DNA of 64,000 bases from Bryobacter aggregatus MPL3 (GCF_000702445.1 NZ_JNIF01000003.1:3038001-3102000), one strand, 5' to 3'; positions 56,574 to 64,000 are shown, counted from the first letter of the stretch. Notes: a model not told the origin generated them from the letters alone. Numbers and translations are program-made.

Positions 56574-56622
56574 GTTACAGTATACGCACGTTGGGAATAT
56601 TTTGTTACAGTCTTGTGACAGT
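56574..56622 (+). repeat. Three direct copies of GTKACAGT upstream of the RmlD gene
   Basis: GTTACAGT at 56574-56581 and 56604-56611, and GTGACAGT at 56615-56622. Their starts are 30 and 11 bases apart, close to whole helical turns, which suits a multi-site operator. They lie 64-112 bases before the RmlD start. The function is inferred from spacing only. Confidence 0.4.
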
Positions 56623-56685
56623 CCGCCGCTTGATATCCTGCTAATTCCCCTAATCGGCCATTTTGGCGAAAGCGAGAGAGCATCT

Positions 56686-57540
56686 GTGAAAGTAGCAGTA
56701 TTTGGTTCCGAGGGTCAGCTCGGAGTGGAATTGGTCCGTGTTTTCAACGAACGTGGCCATCAGGTGAGGGGCTTCAGCCGTCGCAGTGTCGATATTTGCG
56801 ATGCCGCTCAAGTCGAATCGACGGTCGCCGCCATGGAAGCCGACCTGGTGTTGAATGCCGCTGCCTATAATAAAGTCGACGTCGCCGAGACCGAACCGCA
56901 GGTTGCCTATGCGGTGAACGGCCTGGCTGTCCGGAACCTGGCCGTTGCCTGCCGGCAATCGGACGCCCGGCTGGTGCATTTTTCTACCGACTATGTCTTT
57001 GACGGCATGGCCGGACGCCCCTACCGGGAAGATGATCTTGTTCGCCCCTTGAGCGCCTATGGCGTCTCAAAACTGGCTGGAGAACTCTACGCCCAGGCCT
57101 ATTGCGACTCCGCCCTTGTCTTACGCACCAGCGGTGTCTTCGGCCCTGCCGGGGTGCGCACGGCGGGTGGGAACTTCATTGAATCGATGCTCCGTCTTGC
57201 CGCAAAAGGCCAGCCTCTCCGTGTCGTGCAGGATCATGTCGCCTCGCCTACCTATGCTCCGGAACTTGCGCGGGTCACTGCCGATCTGGTCGAGAGCAAG
57301 CAGACCGGAGTCTTCCATACCGGGGGCGGGGAAGCGATCTCCTGGTATGACTACGCCGCGAAAATCTTCGCCAAGGCTGGCGTTTCGCCGGAGTTGAAGC
57401 CCACCACCGAACGCGAATACCGCACCCCGGCGCGCCGCCCGAAATACTCGGCTCTCGAGAACACACGTCTGGCGGCACTCCCCATCAAAGCTTTTCCGAG
57501 CCTCGACGAACAGATCGCTCTCTACTTCCAAAACAGGTGA
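56686..57540 (+). CDS. rfbD: dTDP-4-dehydrorhamnose reductase
   Basis: Reduces dTDP-4-dehydro-L-rhamnose to dTDP-L-rhamnose for surface polysaccharide. The 284-residue RmlD-type SDR has the N-terminal NADPH motif FGSEGQLG (6-13), FSTDYVFDG, the catalytic Tyr-x3-Lys in SAYGVSKLAGE, and C-terminal TGVFHTGGGEAISWYDYA and ARRPKYSALENTRL, all family signatures. I chose GTG 56686, where the product opens with MKVAVFGSEG; upstream in-frame codons give unrelated residues. No other rml genes (RmlA, B, C) are in the window, so it may be an isolated copy or the enzyme of another NDP-sugar. Three operator-like repeats lie upstream. Confidence 0.92.
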   Translation: MKVAVFGSEGQLGVELVRVFNERGHQVRGFSRRSVDICDAAQVESTVAAMEADLVLNAAAYNKVDVAETEPQVAYAVNGLAVRNLAVACRQSDARLVHFSTDYVFDGMAGRPYREDDLVRPLSAYGVSKLAGELYAQAYCDSALVLRTSGVFGPAGVRTAGGNFIESMLRLAAKGQPLRVVQDHVASPTYAPELARVTADLVESKQTGVFHTGGGEAISWYDYAAKIFAKAGVSPELKPTTEREYRTPARRPKYSALENTRLAALPIKAFPSLDEQIALYFQNR

Positions 57541-57545
57541 ACCCC

Positions 57546-58379
57546 ATGCTGAAGTTTCTTCTGACTCTCACTCTCTTTGCCCAGACCAGCGATTGGACCA
57601 ACCCCTTTCCTCCTCACAGGGTTGCAGACAATCTTTACTATGTCGGCAGCGAAGGTCTGGCCAGCTTCTTGGTGACTTCACCGCAGGGGCACATTCTGAT
57701 CAATAGCAATCTCGAGAGCGAGGTCCCGCAGCTCAAAGCCTCAGTGGAGAAACTAGGCTTCCGCTTTGAAGATGTGAAGATCCTTCTGATCAGCCACGCG
57801 CATTGGGACCACAATGCGGGCAGCGCAAAGATCAAAGAGCTGACCAAGGCGAAATATATGGTGATGGACGCTGACGTTCCGGAAATCCTCGACGGCGGCA
57901 AATCGAATTTCCAATATGGCCGGGATCCGCAATCGCTGGTTCGCCCCACTACGGTCGATCGCATCCTCCACGACGGCGACACGGTCAGACTCGGGGGCAA
58001 CACCCTGACGGCCCACCTCACCCCAGGCCACACCAAGGGCTGCACCACCTGGACCCTGACCGTGAAAGACGGCGGCAAGTCCTACAACGCCGTCATCATC
58101 GGAAGCCCGAACGTGAACACTGGCTACAAGCTGCTCGATAACCCGGCTTATCCGGGAATGGCGGCGGATTTTGAAAAGACCTTCAAGGTGCTCAAGTCTC
58201 TCCCCTGCGATCTCTTCCTCGGCGCCCATGGCGCCTATTACGGGCTTGCGGCGAAGTACCCGAAGCTGAAGTCCGGAGGGGCGAATCCGTTTGTGGATCC
58301 TTCTGGCTACCAGGCTTATGTTGCTGAGCGCGAGCAGGCCTTCCGCAAAGAATTAGCGGCCCAGCAACGGCTGCGATAA
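57546..58379 (+). CDS. Subclass B3-type metallo-beta-lactamase-fold hydrolase
   Basis: A 277-residue secreted zinc hydrolase. After a signal peptide (MLKFLLTLTLFAQ) it has zinc ligands HAHWDH (84-89), His162 in TPGHTKGCTTW and His228 in GAHGAYYG. The GHTKGCTTW region and lack of Cys221 fit subclass B3 beta-lactamases (L1/FEZ-like), which hydrolyse penicillins, cephalosporins and carbapenems, but related non-lactamase enzymes exist; activity is not proven. I chose ATG 57546 with AGGTG six bases upstream; a GTG at 57537, overlapping the previous stop, is possible. It is directly behind rfbD. Its stop region overlaps the convergent stress-protein gene by 27 bases. Confidence 0.87.
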   Translation: MLKFLLTLTLFAQTSDWTNPFPPHRVADNLYYVGSEGLASFLVTSPQGHILINSNLESEVPQLKASVEKLGFRFEDVKILLISHAHWDHNAGSAKIKELTKAKYMVMDADVPEILDGGKSNFQYGRDPQSLVRPTTVDRILHDGDTVRLGGNTLTAHLTPGHTKGCTTWTLTVKDGGKSYNAVIIGSPNVNTGYKLLDNPAYPGMAADFEKTFKVLKSLPCDLFLGAHGAYYGLAAKYPKLKSGGANPFVDPSGYQAYVAEREQAFRKELAAQQRLR

Positions 58380-59228
58380 AACGAGTTCTGTCGATTCGGT
58401 TGCTGTCGTCAGTGGCTTCACCGGCAGGCACACCACTTCGCAGTGCAAGCGTTCGAGTTCCGCATTGATCGAAGAGCTGAACAGAGTATGGCGAACCGCG
58501 TGCTTTTCTCCTACGACGGCAAGATCCGTCTGGCAGTCGGCGAGCAGACGGCCGAGATCGCGAGACCGCGTTCCTGCCGTCACATGCAGCGAGGTGCGCA
58601 GGCCAAACTGATCCTCCAGCCGCTGCAGTTCCTGGAGCGAAACGTTCGGCTTCTCAAGGCGAATGTCTGCGGCCACCATGCCTTCATGCACTTCCGGCCA
58701 CGGGGTCTGGTAGATGATGTGCAGGGTGGCGCCAGCGCTTCGCGCCAGTTCCGCCGCCCAGCTTGCTTCCTCAATCCAGGTGGGGTGCCCCGTCATCACA
58801 TAGGAGACATTCTTTGGCTTACTGGCTATCGGCGACAGTTGCTCGGCACGGCCACGGGTCCAGATGCGCACTCCGGCGCGCACCAGTTCTGCCCGCATCG
58901 ACCGGTGAAAGAGTCTCGGAAAGCCCAGCGGTTGGCTGGCCGGGCAAAACACCAGCTCCGGATTTTCCCGGCGGCAGTAGTCCACGATCTCCGTCACCGG
59001 ATCTCCAGCCAGCAGAACCCGGCTGCATTGCGCATAGTGGTCGGCCTCGCTGAAGAAGGACTTCAGCCGGGCGCCCGCAATCTCACCCTGCCTCTTGCCC
59101 GGCGCGTGGACGTGTAACAGGGTCAGTTCGCCCTGTTCCCGATCCACCCACTCCGCCGGCCCGGGAATTGCATGAAAGCATGCTTCCGAAAAATTCGTAA
59201 CAAACAAGAGTTTTTTCTGTGTCTTCAT
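58353..59228 (-). CDS. Tandem universal stress protein
   Basis: A 291-residue protein made of two UspA-type domains. The first (about 1-140) reads KKLLFVTNFSEACFHAIPGP and TLLHVHAPG; the second (about 150-285) KNVSYVMTGHPTWIEEASWA, ATLHIIYQTPWPE and TDLAVVGEKH. The usual ATP-binding GxxGxxxxxxxxxG(S/T) is degenerate in both, so it may not bind ATP. The role is stress survival; the exact task is unknown. I chose ATG 59228 with AGGTGA about six bases upstream; in-frame codons upstream to 59309 lie in the bestrophin gene. It follows that gene by ten bases on the same strand, so they form an operon. Confidence 0.85.
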   Translation of the reverse strand: MKTQKKLLFVTNFSEACFHAIPGPAEWVDREQGELTLLHVHAPGKRQGEIAGARLKSFFSEADHYAQCSRVLLAGDPVTEIVDYCRRENPELVFCPASQPLGFPRLFHRSMRAELVRAGVRIWTRGRAEQLSPIASKPKNVSYVMTGHPTWIEEASWAAELARSAGATLHIIYQTPWPEVHEGMVAADIRLEKPNVSLQELQRLEDQFGLRTSLHVTAGTRSRDLGRLLADCQTDLAVVGEKHAVRHTLFSSSINAELERLHCEVVCLPVKPLTTATESTELVLSQPLLGR

Positions 59229-59238
59229 GTCTTTCACC

Positions 59239-60126
59239 TCAGTACAGGAATCCGTCCACCGGCTGGACTTCCGCCGGGATTTCGCTTTCGCCAAACAGCT
59301 GCCGCACATTCACCTCAATCGTCCGGGACAGGCTGGTGAGCGGCGTATCGTGAACCGTGTTTTCAAAAGGAGCTTCGATTTCGCGGCCCACTGTATCGAG
59401 TGCGATGAAAATAAAGCTCACCAGAGTCGAGGCCAGCGGTGTCATCAGGCCCATCCCTTCCACCAGTCCGAGGGGCAGAAGTACGCAATAGACGTTCACC
59501 AGTACCCTCGGGAAGAAGTCGTACTGCCGTGGCAGTGGCGTCGTTTTGATACGCTCGCAACTTCCCAGCAGCGTCGTCAGTTCGGTCAGACTGCGATCCA
59601 GTTGCATCCACCGGAACTCGCCGATCTTCGCCTTCTGGAGTTGCTTGCCCATCTGCAGTAAGATCGCGGATGGAACATTGTTATGCGTCCGCAACATCTC
59701 GATTTCCGTCTCGCCCAACAGCTTCTGCAATTCCGGAAATGGATTCTGTTTGCGCAGCCGGCAACGCGTGGCGGCGATAAAGGCGATCTGCAGGTTGCAC
59801 ATCGTCTTCTGCCAGGCATTGGGCGTCTCTCCACCATCCACCAGAGTCAGCACCTGCCGGGCAAGAGTGCGCGAGGCATTGACCAGCCCGCCCCAAAGCG
59901 TTCGTGCTTCCCACCACCGCTCATAAGCAGAGTTTGTGCGGAAGGCCAGAAAGATTCCGATCGCGCTTCCCATCGTGCTCAGTGGCAAGCCCGGCAAAGC
60001 CAATGCCTTCCAGTCCGCTAAGGTGTATAGCATGGCGATGGTCAAATCGAACAAAAATAGAAGCACCAGCCGGTTGGCCACTGTTGGCCACATCCGTCGC
60101 AGGGGCAAATGGTCGCGTACAATCAT
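59239..60126 (-). CDS. Bestrophin-like chloride channel (RFP-TM family)
   Basis: A 295-residue inner-membrane protein of the bacterial bestrophin family, which form pentameric anion or Na+/cation channels. Family segments are LAFRTNSAYERWWEARTLWG near the N-terminus, CERIKTTPLPRQYDFFPRV in the middle and SFIFIALDTVGREIEAPFEN near the C-terminus, including the neck region. About four helices (ANRLVLLFLFDLTIAML, LPLSTMGSAIGIFLAF, YCVLLPLGLVEGMGLM, TPLASTLVSFIFIAL) are visible. Its position upstream of a universal stress protein suggests a role in ion homeostasis under stress (inference). It is divergent from the histidine kinase gene by 122 bases. Confidence 0.9.
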   Translation of the reverse strand: MIVRDHLPLRRMWPTVANRLVLLFLFDLTIAMLYTLADWKALALPGLPLSTMGSAIGIFLAFRTNSAYERWWEARTLWGGLVNASRTLARQVLTLVDGGETPNAWQKTMCNLQIAFIAATRCRLRKQNPFPELQKLLGETEIEMLRTHNNVPSAILLQMGKQLQKAKIGEFRWMQLDRSLTELTTLLGSCERIKTTPLPRQYDFFPRVLVNVYCVLLPLGLVEGMGLMTPLASTLVSFIFIALDTVGREIEAPFENTVHDTPLTSLSRTIEVNVRQLFGESEIPAEVQPVDGFLY

Positions 60127-60248
60127 TAAAGTTTTTTACCCACATCTCGACCTTACCGGCTCCTGCTCCGACATTCTAGATATCGATCCGTCATCCTTCG
60201 ATCCGGCAAAACTATCTTTTGATCGGTTAAGATAAATTAACAAAACCC

Positions 60249-61667
60249 ATGCCCACTCGCCTCACCATCCTTGGGCTGCCCCTGCCAGAGACCTCCTTCC
60301 GGAGGCACTATGTGCTTCCTCTCACAGTTGCGCTGATTGGGCTCCTGGCGGGCTTGGAATGGTATCTCCACATCGATTACTCGCTGGGGATTCTCTATGT
60401 CTTCCCGATCATGGCTGCTGCTACCGTACTGGGGCGATTCGAGATCATTGTCCTTGCTGTCACCTGCGCGTACATCCGTGGCCTCTTCACGCCACAAGAG
60501 GCGCAACTGGAGCATCTGCTACGCTTTGCGATGGCGACGCTGGCTTTTTCCGGACTGGGCCTGCTGGTGGTGGAAATGAGCCGCAACCGGCGTACGGTAC
60601 TGGCCTACTATGCGAGCCTGGGACTCGAACAGGAGTTGCGCCGGAAAGCCGAGCATCAACTCCGCATTCTGGTGGAATCGAGTCCAGCCGCGATCCTCAC
60701 CATTGACCACTCCGGCACCATCGTTGCCGCAAATCGTTCGGCGTCCGAAATGTTCCTCGACGAAGCAAAGCACCCACTGGTGGGCCGGCAGGTTTCTGAG
60801 TACGTTGCGACGCTCGGGAATGCGTTGCAGGTGCCGAGCGGACCGCGGCAGATGCGCGCCTCGGCCTGGACCTGGGGACGCAAAGCAGACTCTTCGGCCT
60901 TTCCAATTGCCACTTGGTTCTCAACTTATGGAGAAGGCCGCGACCGCCATCTGGCGGCAATTATCGTCGACGTTTCTGAGGAGATTCGCGACCGGGAGCG
61001 GGAGAACTTCAAGCACCTTCTCGATTACAACCGCTTGCTGGCTGGCGCGGTTTCTCACGAGATCCGGAACCTCTGTTCGGCGGCCTCTGTCCTTTGTTCC
61101 GTGCTTTCCAGCCGCGAGGATCTCAAGCAGAATGCAGATTTCAATGCGCTCTCTCACTTGATTGAAGGCCTCTCGCACATGGCTAGCTTCGAGCTGCGCA
61201 AAGAGGCTGATGCTCACGCCGCTGCGGTTTCGATTCCGGCTGTTCTCCAGCAATTGCGGATCATCATCGAGCCGGACTGGCGCGACAATGACAGCGTCAT
61301 CGACTGGAGGATTGCGGACAATCTGCCTGAGGTCCACGCCGACGCACATGGCCTGCTCCAGATCTTTCTCAACCTGACACAGAACTCTCTGCGAGCTGTC
61401 TCCGATTCCGAGGTGCGCGAACTCTGCGTGCAGGCCACGCAAGAGGGGCAGGGCGTTCGGCTCAGTTTCAACGATTCTGGTCCTGGGTTGATGCACCCGG
61501 ATGAACTCTTCCAGCCCTTCCGTCCCAATTCCGACGGCACCGGGCTCGGCCTCTACATTTCTCGCATGCTCGCCCGCAGCTTTGGCGGCGACCTAATTCA
61601 CATCCCCACGAAGAAAGGATGCCAGTTTGACGTCACCCTCCACGGAAAGCGGAAGCCCCATCTCTAG
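60249..61667 (+). CDS. Membrane-associated PAS-domain sensor histidine kinase
   Basis: A 472-residue kinase. About four N-terminal helices (YVLPLTVALIGLLAGLEWYL, YSLGILYVFPIMAAATVLG, FEIIVLAVTCAYIRGLF, FAMATLAFSGLGLLVVEM) form an integral sensor. A PAS domain follows (about 135-245, VESSPAAILTIDHSGTIVAANR). The phosphorylated His270 lies in GAVSHEIRNLCSAASV, and the ATPase has N-box Asn379 (LTQNSLRA), DSGPGL (409-414) and GTGLGLYI (430-437). It autophosphorylates and passes phosphate to the response regulator encoded by the overlapping downstream gene (41 bases). There is no clear Shine-Dalgarno before ATG 60249. Signal sensed is unknown. The divergent bestrophin gene could be a target. Confidence 0.94.
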   Translation: MPTRLTILGLPLPETSFRRHYVLPLTVALIGLLAGLEWYLHIDYSLGILYVFPIMAAATVLGRFEIIVLAVTCAYIRGLFTPQEAQLEHLLRFAMATLAFSGLGLLVVEMSRNRRTVLAYYASLGLEQELRRKAEHQLRILVESSPAAILTIDHSGTIVAANRSASEMFLDEAKHPLVGRQVSEYVATLGNALQVPSGPRQMRASAWTWGRKADSSAFPIATWFSTYGEGRDRHLAAIIVDVSEEIRDRERENFKHLLDYNRLLAGAVSHEIRNLCSAASVLCSVLSSREDLKQNADFNALSHLIEGLSHMASFELRKEADAHAAAVSIPAVLQQLRIIIEPDWRDNDSVIDWRIADNLPEVHADAHGLLQIFLNLTQNSLRAVSDSEVRELCVQATQEGQGVRLSFNDSGPGLMHPDELFQPFRPNSDGTGLGLYISRMLARSFGGDLIHIPTKKGCQFDVTLHGKRKPHL

Positions 61668-62313
61668 CTCTGCGCGCATTCGTCTCTATGTGCTCGACGA
61701 CCACGCGCTCTTTCGCGAAGGTCTGCTGAGCCTGCTGGCGACCGATAACGACTTTGAAATCGTGGGCGCCTCCGGGAACATTGCAGAGGCGATGCTTTCC
61801 ATTCCCGTCCTCCAGCCGGATGTCTTGATTCTCGATTACGACCTCGGGGAAAAGACTGCCGTGCAGGTAGTGGATACGCTGGCGCGCGAGAAATTTCAGG
61901 GCCGGATCCTGCTGGTCACCGCTGGCCTGCCGGATCGCGATGCGCTGACCTTGATCCGCAATGGTGTCTCTGGCATCTTCCATAAGCTCCATGCACCAGC
62001 CGATCTGCAACGCTGCATCCGGGAAGTAGCCCAGGGCAGAACGCTCATCGAGCAGGACTATCTGCGCGGTTTGATCGCCTCGGCAACCAACGAAATGGAG
62101 CAGCCTGCTCCCAGTCTCACGGCTCGGGACCGGGAGATCCTCCGCTTTCTGCTCGAGGGGCTGGCGAACAAAGAAATTGCGCTCCAACTCCGGGTTTCGG
62201 AAAGTGCGGTCAAAGCTTCGATCCAATCGTTGTTTGCCAAGACCGGGGTCCGCACGCGAAGCCAACTCGTTCGCATTGCGCTCGAGAATTATCTCGAACA
62301 ACTCCGCGAATGA
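61627..62313 (+). CDS. LuxR/NarL-family response regulator
   Basis: A 228-residue response regulator. The receiver domain (about 18-135) has phosphoacceptor Asp70 (DVLILDYDLGEK), acidic Asp24-Asp25 and the conserved Lys120 (GIFHKLH). The LuxR-type helix-turn-helix (about 165-225) reads LTARDREILRFLLEGLANKE and IALQLRVSESAVKASIQSLF. It starts at TTG 61627 with AAAGGA ten bases upstream, inside the histidine kinase 3' end, which confirms co-translation with its cognate kinase. The target promoter is unknown; the nearby enolase-superfamily gene and bestrophin gene are candidates by proximity. Confidence 0.93.
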   Translation: MTSPSTESGSPISSSARIRLYVLDDHALFREGLLSLLATDNDFEIVGASGNIAEAMLSIPVLQPDVLILDYDLGEKTAVQVVDTLAREKFQGRILLVTAGLPDRDALTLIRNGVSGIFHKLHAPADLQRCIREVAQGRTLIEQDYLRGLIASATNEMEQPAPSLTARDREILRFLLEGLANKEIALQLRVSESAVKASIQSLFAKTGVRTRSQLVRIALENYLEQLRE

Positions 62314-62332
62314 TGATAGAACTTGACCTGTC

Positions 62333-62446
62333 ATGCAACGCCGCACCTTCCTGAGTTCTGCTCTCGCCATGCCCTTGGCGGGCATCCTTGCCCCGCTTGA
62401 AAAACTAGCTGCGCTGATATCGGCAAAGTCAAAATCACCGATGTGA
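62333..62446 (+). other. Frameshifted N-terminal export signal of the enolase-superfamily gene
   Basis: ATG 62333 opens a frame of 37 codons (MQRRTFLSSALAMPLAGI, a Tat-like signal) that ends at TGA 62444-62446. The enolase-like frame resumes at about 62413 (ADIGKVKITDVKMRASG). Joining the two by restoring one base near 62412 gives a continuous Tat signal plus mature protein, so this is most likely a one-base deletion, either real or an error. Confidence 0.75.
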
Positions 62447-63558
62447 AGATGCGAGCCTCGGGTACGCACACCCAGATCCGGATCGATACCGATGCGGGCA
62501 TCTCGGGGATGGGCGAATCCGGTGTGACTCCCGCCATGATGAAGGGCTGGATGGAGCAATACAAACCGTTGCTCCTTGACCAGGACCCGCTCGCCATCGG
62601 CTACCACTTCCATCGCATGACGACGCTCATGCACACCTATATGTCGCGGATTCCCGCCATGAGTGGCATCGACATGGCGCTCTGGGATCTGGCCGGAAAG
62701 CTGCTTAATGTTCCGGTCTACAAATTGCTGGGCGGCTCCTTCCGCGAAGAGGTCCCCTTCTTTATCAATACCGAGCCGCGGGATATGCTCGACCCGAAAT
62801 CGATCAAGGACTGGGCTGACCAATTCCGCGCCAGTCCGCTGGGCTTCCGGGCCTGCAAGATCAATACCCATACCGTCTTCGGCATTCCAATGGGCAAATA
62901 CACCACCGCCCTGTCGGCCCGCGACATCAACAAGCTGCATACCTCCTTTGGCAATGTCCGCAAAGAACTGGGCCTCGACTACGACATCATGGTCCACTGC
63001 CACAACGAATACGATCTGGCGACCGCCAAGGCGATGGCCAGAGCAGTGGAAGAGATCCAGCCGAAATGGTTTGAAGACCCGCTGCCGCCCCAGTTCTCCG
63101 ACTCCTGGGTCGCCCTCAAGCGCGACATCAAGGTCCCGCTGCTGACCGGCGAAAAATGTGAAATGCCACAAGGGTTCTACCCGTTCTTGAAGGAGCAGGC
63201 GGTGGACTATATTTATCCCGACATTGCCTTCTGCGGCGGGATCACGGCCTTTATGAAGATCGCAGCCATGGCGTCGGTCTTCCGCATCCCAATCGCCACG
63301 CACAACGTCGGCGGCATCCACCTGACGATGTCCTGCATCCATGTGGGCCTCTCGATCATGGACTTCCTCACCAGCGAGGCAGCCATGGGGGGTCCCAATG
63401 GCGGAGTGCTTGCCATGGCGACCAATCCGCCGGTGGTGAAGAACGGAATGGCGGCGAAGCCCACCGGCCCCGGTCTCGGCGTCGATCTGAACGAAGAAGC
63501 CTATCAACAGCAATTCACCCGCCGCCGTGTCGCCCCGGAATTCCAGGTCTGGAGTTAG
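62443..63558 (+). CDS. Mandelate racemase/muconate-lactonising-type (enolase superfamily) enzyme
   Basis: A 371-residue reading frame for an enolase-superfamily acid-sugar dehydratase or racemase. It begins at GTG 62443 in the middle of the natural protein, because the Tat signal at 62333-62446 is in another frame. Seen residues: Lys139 (CKIN), the metal or base region HCHNEYD (184-190), Glu211 (WFEDPL), Glu237 (TGEKCE) and His287 (ATHNVGG). The usual first metal ligand Asp of the DxN/DxH motif is His185 here, as in some Acidobacterial and planctomycete homologues I recall. Galactonate-, altronate- or mannonate-type substrates are possible; a KDG kinase gene elsewhere fits a hexonate pathway, but the substrate is not fixed. 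It follows the response regulator gene by 20 bases. Confidence 0.85.
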   Translation: MKMRASGTHTQIRIDTDAGISGMGESGVTPAMMKGWMEQYKPLLLDQDPLAIGYHFHRMTTLMHTYMSRIPAMSGIDMALWDLAGKLLNVPVYKLLGGSFREEVPFFINTEPRDMLDPKSIKDWADQFRASPLGFRACKINTHTVFGIPMGKYTTALSARDINKLHTSFGNVRKELGLDYDIMVHCHNEYDLATAKAMARAVEEIQPKWFEDPLPPQFSDSWVALKRDIKVPLLTGEKCEMPQGFYPFLKEQAVDYIYPDIAFCGGITAFMKIAAMASVFRIPIATHNVGGIHLTMSCIHVGLSIMDFLTSEAAMGGPNGGVLAMATNPPVVKNGMAAKPTGPGLGVDLNEEAYQQQFTRRRVAPEFQVWS

Positions 63559-63644
63559 CAATCACGCGGAATCCACTTCCGAATCGGCTCATCCCCTGAG
63601 CGCAAACAGTTGAAAAATTGGATATTATGGCGATAAGAGTTGAA

Positions 63645-63662
63645 TCAGGGCAATTGCCCTGA
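63645..63662. promoter_or_regulatory. Perfect 18-bp palindrome upstream of the last gene
   Basis: TCAGGGCAATTGCCCTGA at 63645-63662 is an exact palindrome 23 bases before ATG 63685, too short-looped for a terminator and with no T-run. A TTGAAA at 63610-63615 and AT-rich TATTAT (63623-63628) nearby suggest a promoter region. It is consistent with an operator for a dimeric regulator. Confidence 0.4.
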
Positions 63663-63684
63663 ATTGTGTTGCAGAAGGGTTGTG

Positions 63685-64000
63685 ATGAAGGAGCTTAAGG
63701 GCCAGTTTGTCGGCGCGTTATTCGTCGTCCTGACGGTAGCTGCCCTTGTTGCGGCCGGAATCAATTTCCGCCAGCAATTTAAGTACCTTCTCTGTACGGA
63801 CGGCATCACGTGGGTGGATCGCACCTCCCCGGATGGCCGTCCGTATGTCGTTGCGCTTGATGTCAAAAAAGGCTCTTCCGGCGAGCGCGCGGGCATCCAC
63901 CGTTGGGAAGTTCTCGATCGCATCGGTACGGTGAAAATTCGCTCCAGTAGCGACATCCCGGCCATCCTTTTCGGGAAACCGTGGCTCACTGTCGACTACT
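63685..64000 (+). CDS. Membrane-anchored PDZ-like protein (partial, runs off right edge)
   Basis: The first 105 codons of a protein that continues beyond the window. After a short positive start (MKELKGQF), a hydrophobic helix (VGALFVVLTVAALVAAGI) anchors it. The following residues (GITWVDRTSPDGRPYVVALD, VKKGSSGERAGIHRWEVLD) resemble the carboxylate-binding and core strands of a PDZ domain (GSSGERAGI... WEVLDRIG). Such N-terminal PDZ plus a later kinase, phosphatase or cyclase domain is common in Acidobacterial signalling proteins, but the C-terminus is not visible. I chose ATG 63685 (a GTG directly before, 63682, is also open), with AAGGG about seven bases upstream. Confidence 0.7.
   Translation, partial: MKELKGQFVGALFVVLTVAALVAAGINFRQQFKYLLCTDGITWVDRTSPDGRPYVVALDVKKGSSGERAGIHRWEVLDRIGTVKIRSSSDIPAILFGKPWLTVDY

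Noticed and set aside
60181-60209. Repeated CGATCCG motifs before the histidine kinase gene
   Set aside because: Two short copies in a small region are not beyond chance; spacing shows no clear operator geometry.
61633-63561. A 642-codon frame antisense to the response regulator and enolase-like genes
   Set aside because: It spans two genuine genes and the intergenic region; its product has no family features.

Overview
The window looks like a chromosomal segment of an Acidobacteriota bacterium, probably of the Solibacteres/Bryobacterales type. This is inferred from gene content alone: two very large Oar-like TonB-dependent receptors with carboxypeptidase-regulatory-like N-termini, an acidobacterial-type VWFA protein, an orphan MacB/FtsX-like permease of the ADOP type, a PSCyt/DUF1549/DUF1553 plus DUF1501 pair, a TIGR03790-like protein, giant SBBP beta-propeller proteins, and moderately GC-rich DNA. 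No rRNA, CRISPR array, integrase or insertion sequence was seen. Three tRNA genes (Tyr, Thr, Trp), all with encoded CCA, sit in the translation cluster.

Layout. 1-5818: the end of an ABC-2-type permease gene runs off the left edge; divergent from it are a PBP1-type peptidoglycan synthase and two exported TPR proteins. 5861-8885: tRNA-Tyr, tRNA-Thr, tuf, tRNA-Trp, secE, nusG, rplK, the classical order, but it stops after rplK, and rplA/rplJ/rplL/rpoB do not follow. 8936-16732: two Oar-like receptors flanking a decayed third receptor C-terminus, then a small secreted protein. 16736-20401: peroxiredoxin, purine permease, DAHP synthase, exonuclease III. 20405-26209 (minus): aldehyde dehydrogenase, an RsuA/RluB-type pseudouridine synthase with a nine-unit 34-residue repeat tail, and a dicytochrome-PQQ dehydrogenase, probably one transcript. 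26244-29051: an SDR reductase and a three-part fusion of NDH-2, cyclic-nucleotide-binding and CBS domains.

29114-34720: histidine acid phosphatase, PSCyt1/DUF1549/LamG/DUF1553 protein, DUF1501 protein. 34717-46342 (minus): two adjacent giant exported paralogues of about 1,910-1,960 residues, with an N-terminal propeller and a long Ig-like/Big-like stalk, filling nearly 12 kb. 46408-56483: small membrane proteins, KDG kinase, VWFA protein, a LexA-fold S24-like protein without HTH, GNAT, TIGR03790 protein, LysR regulator, ADOP permease and small proteins. 56686-63558: RmlD, subclass B3-like metallo-beta-lactamase, universal stress protein, bestrophin-like channel, a PAS histidine kinase/LuxR response regulator pair, and an enolase-superfamily gene with an apparent frameshift in its export signal. 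63685-end: start of a membrane-anchored PDZ-like protein.

The lifestyle suggested is that of an aerobic, polymer- and sugar-using heterotroph with a heavily invested envelope: outer-membrane receptors, periplasmic quinoprotein oxidation, exported TPR/propeller proteins and cell-wall synthesis. The most unusual items are the NDH-2/cNMP/CBS fusion, the giant propeller/stalk pair, the repeat-tailed pseudouridine synthase, and a perfect hairpin whose loop contains the start codon of the first TonB-dependent receptor.
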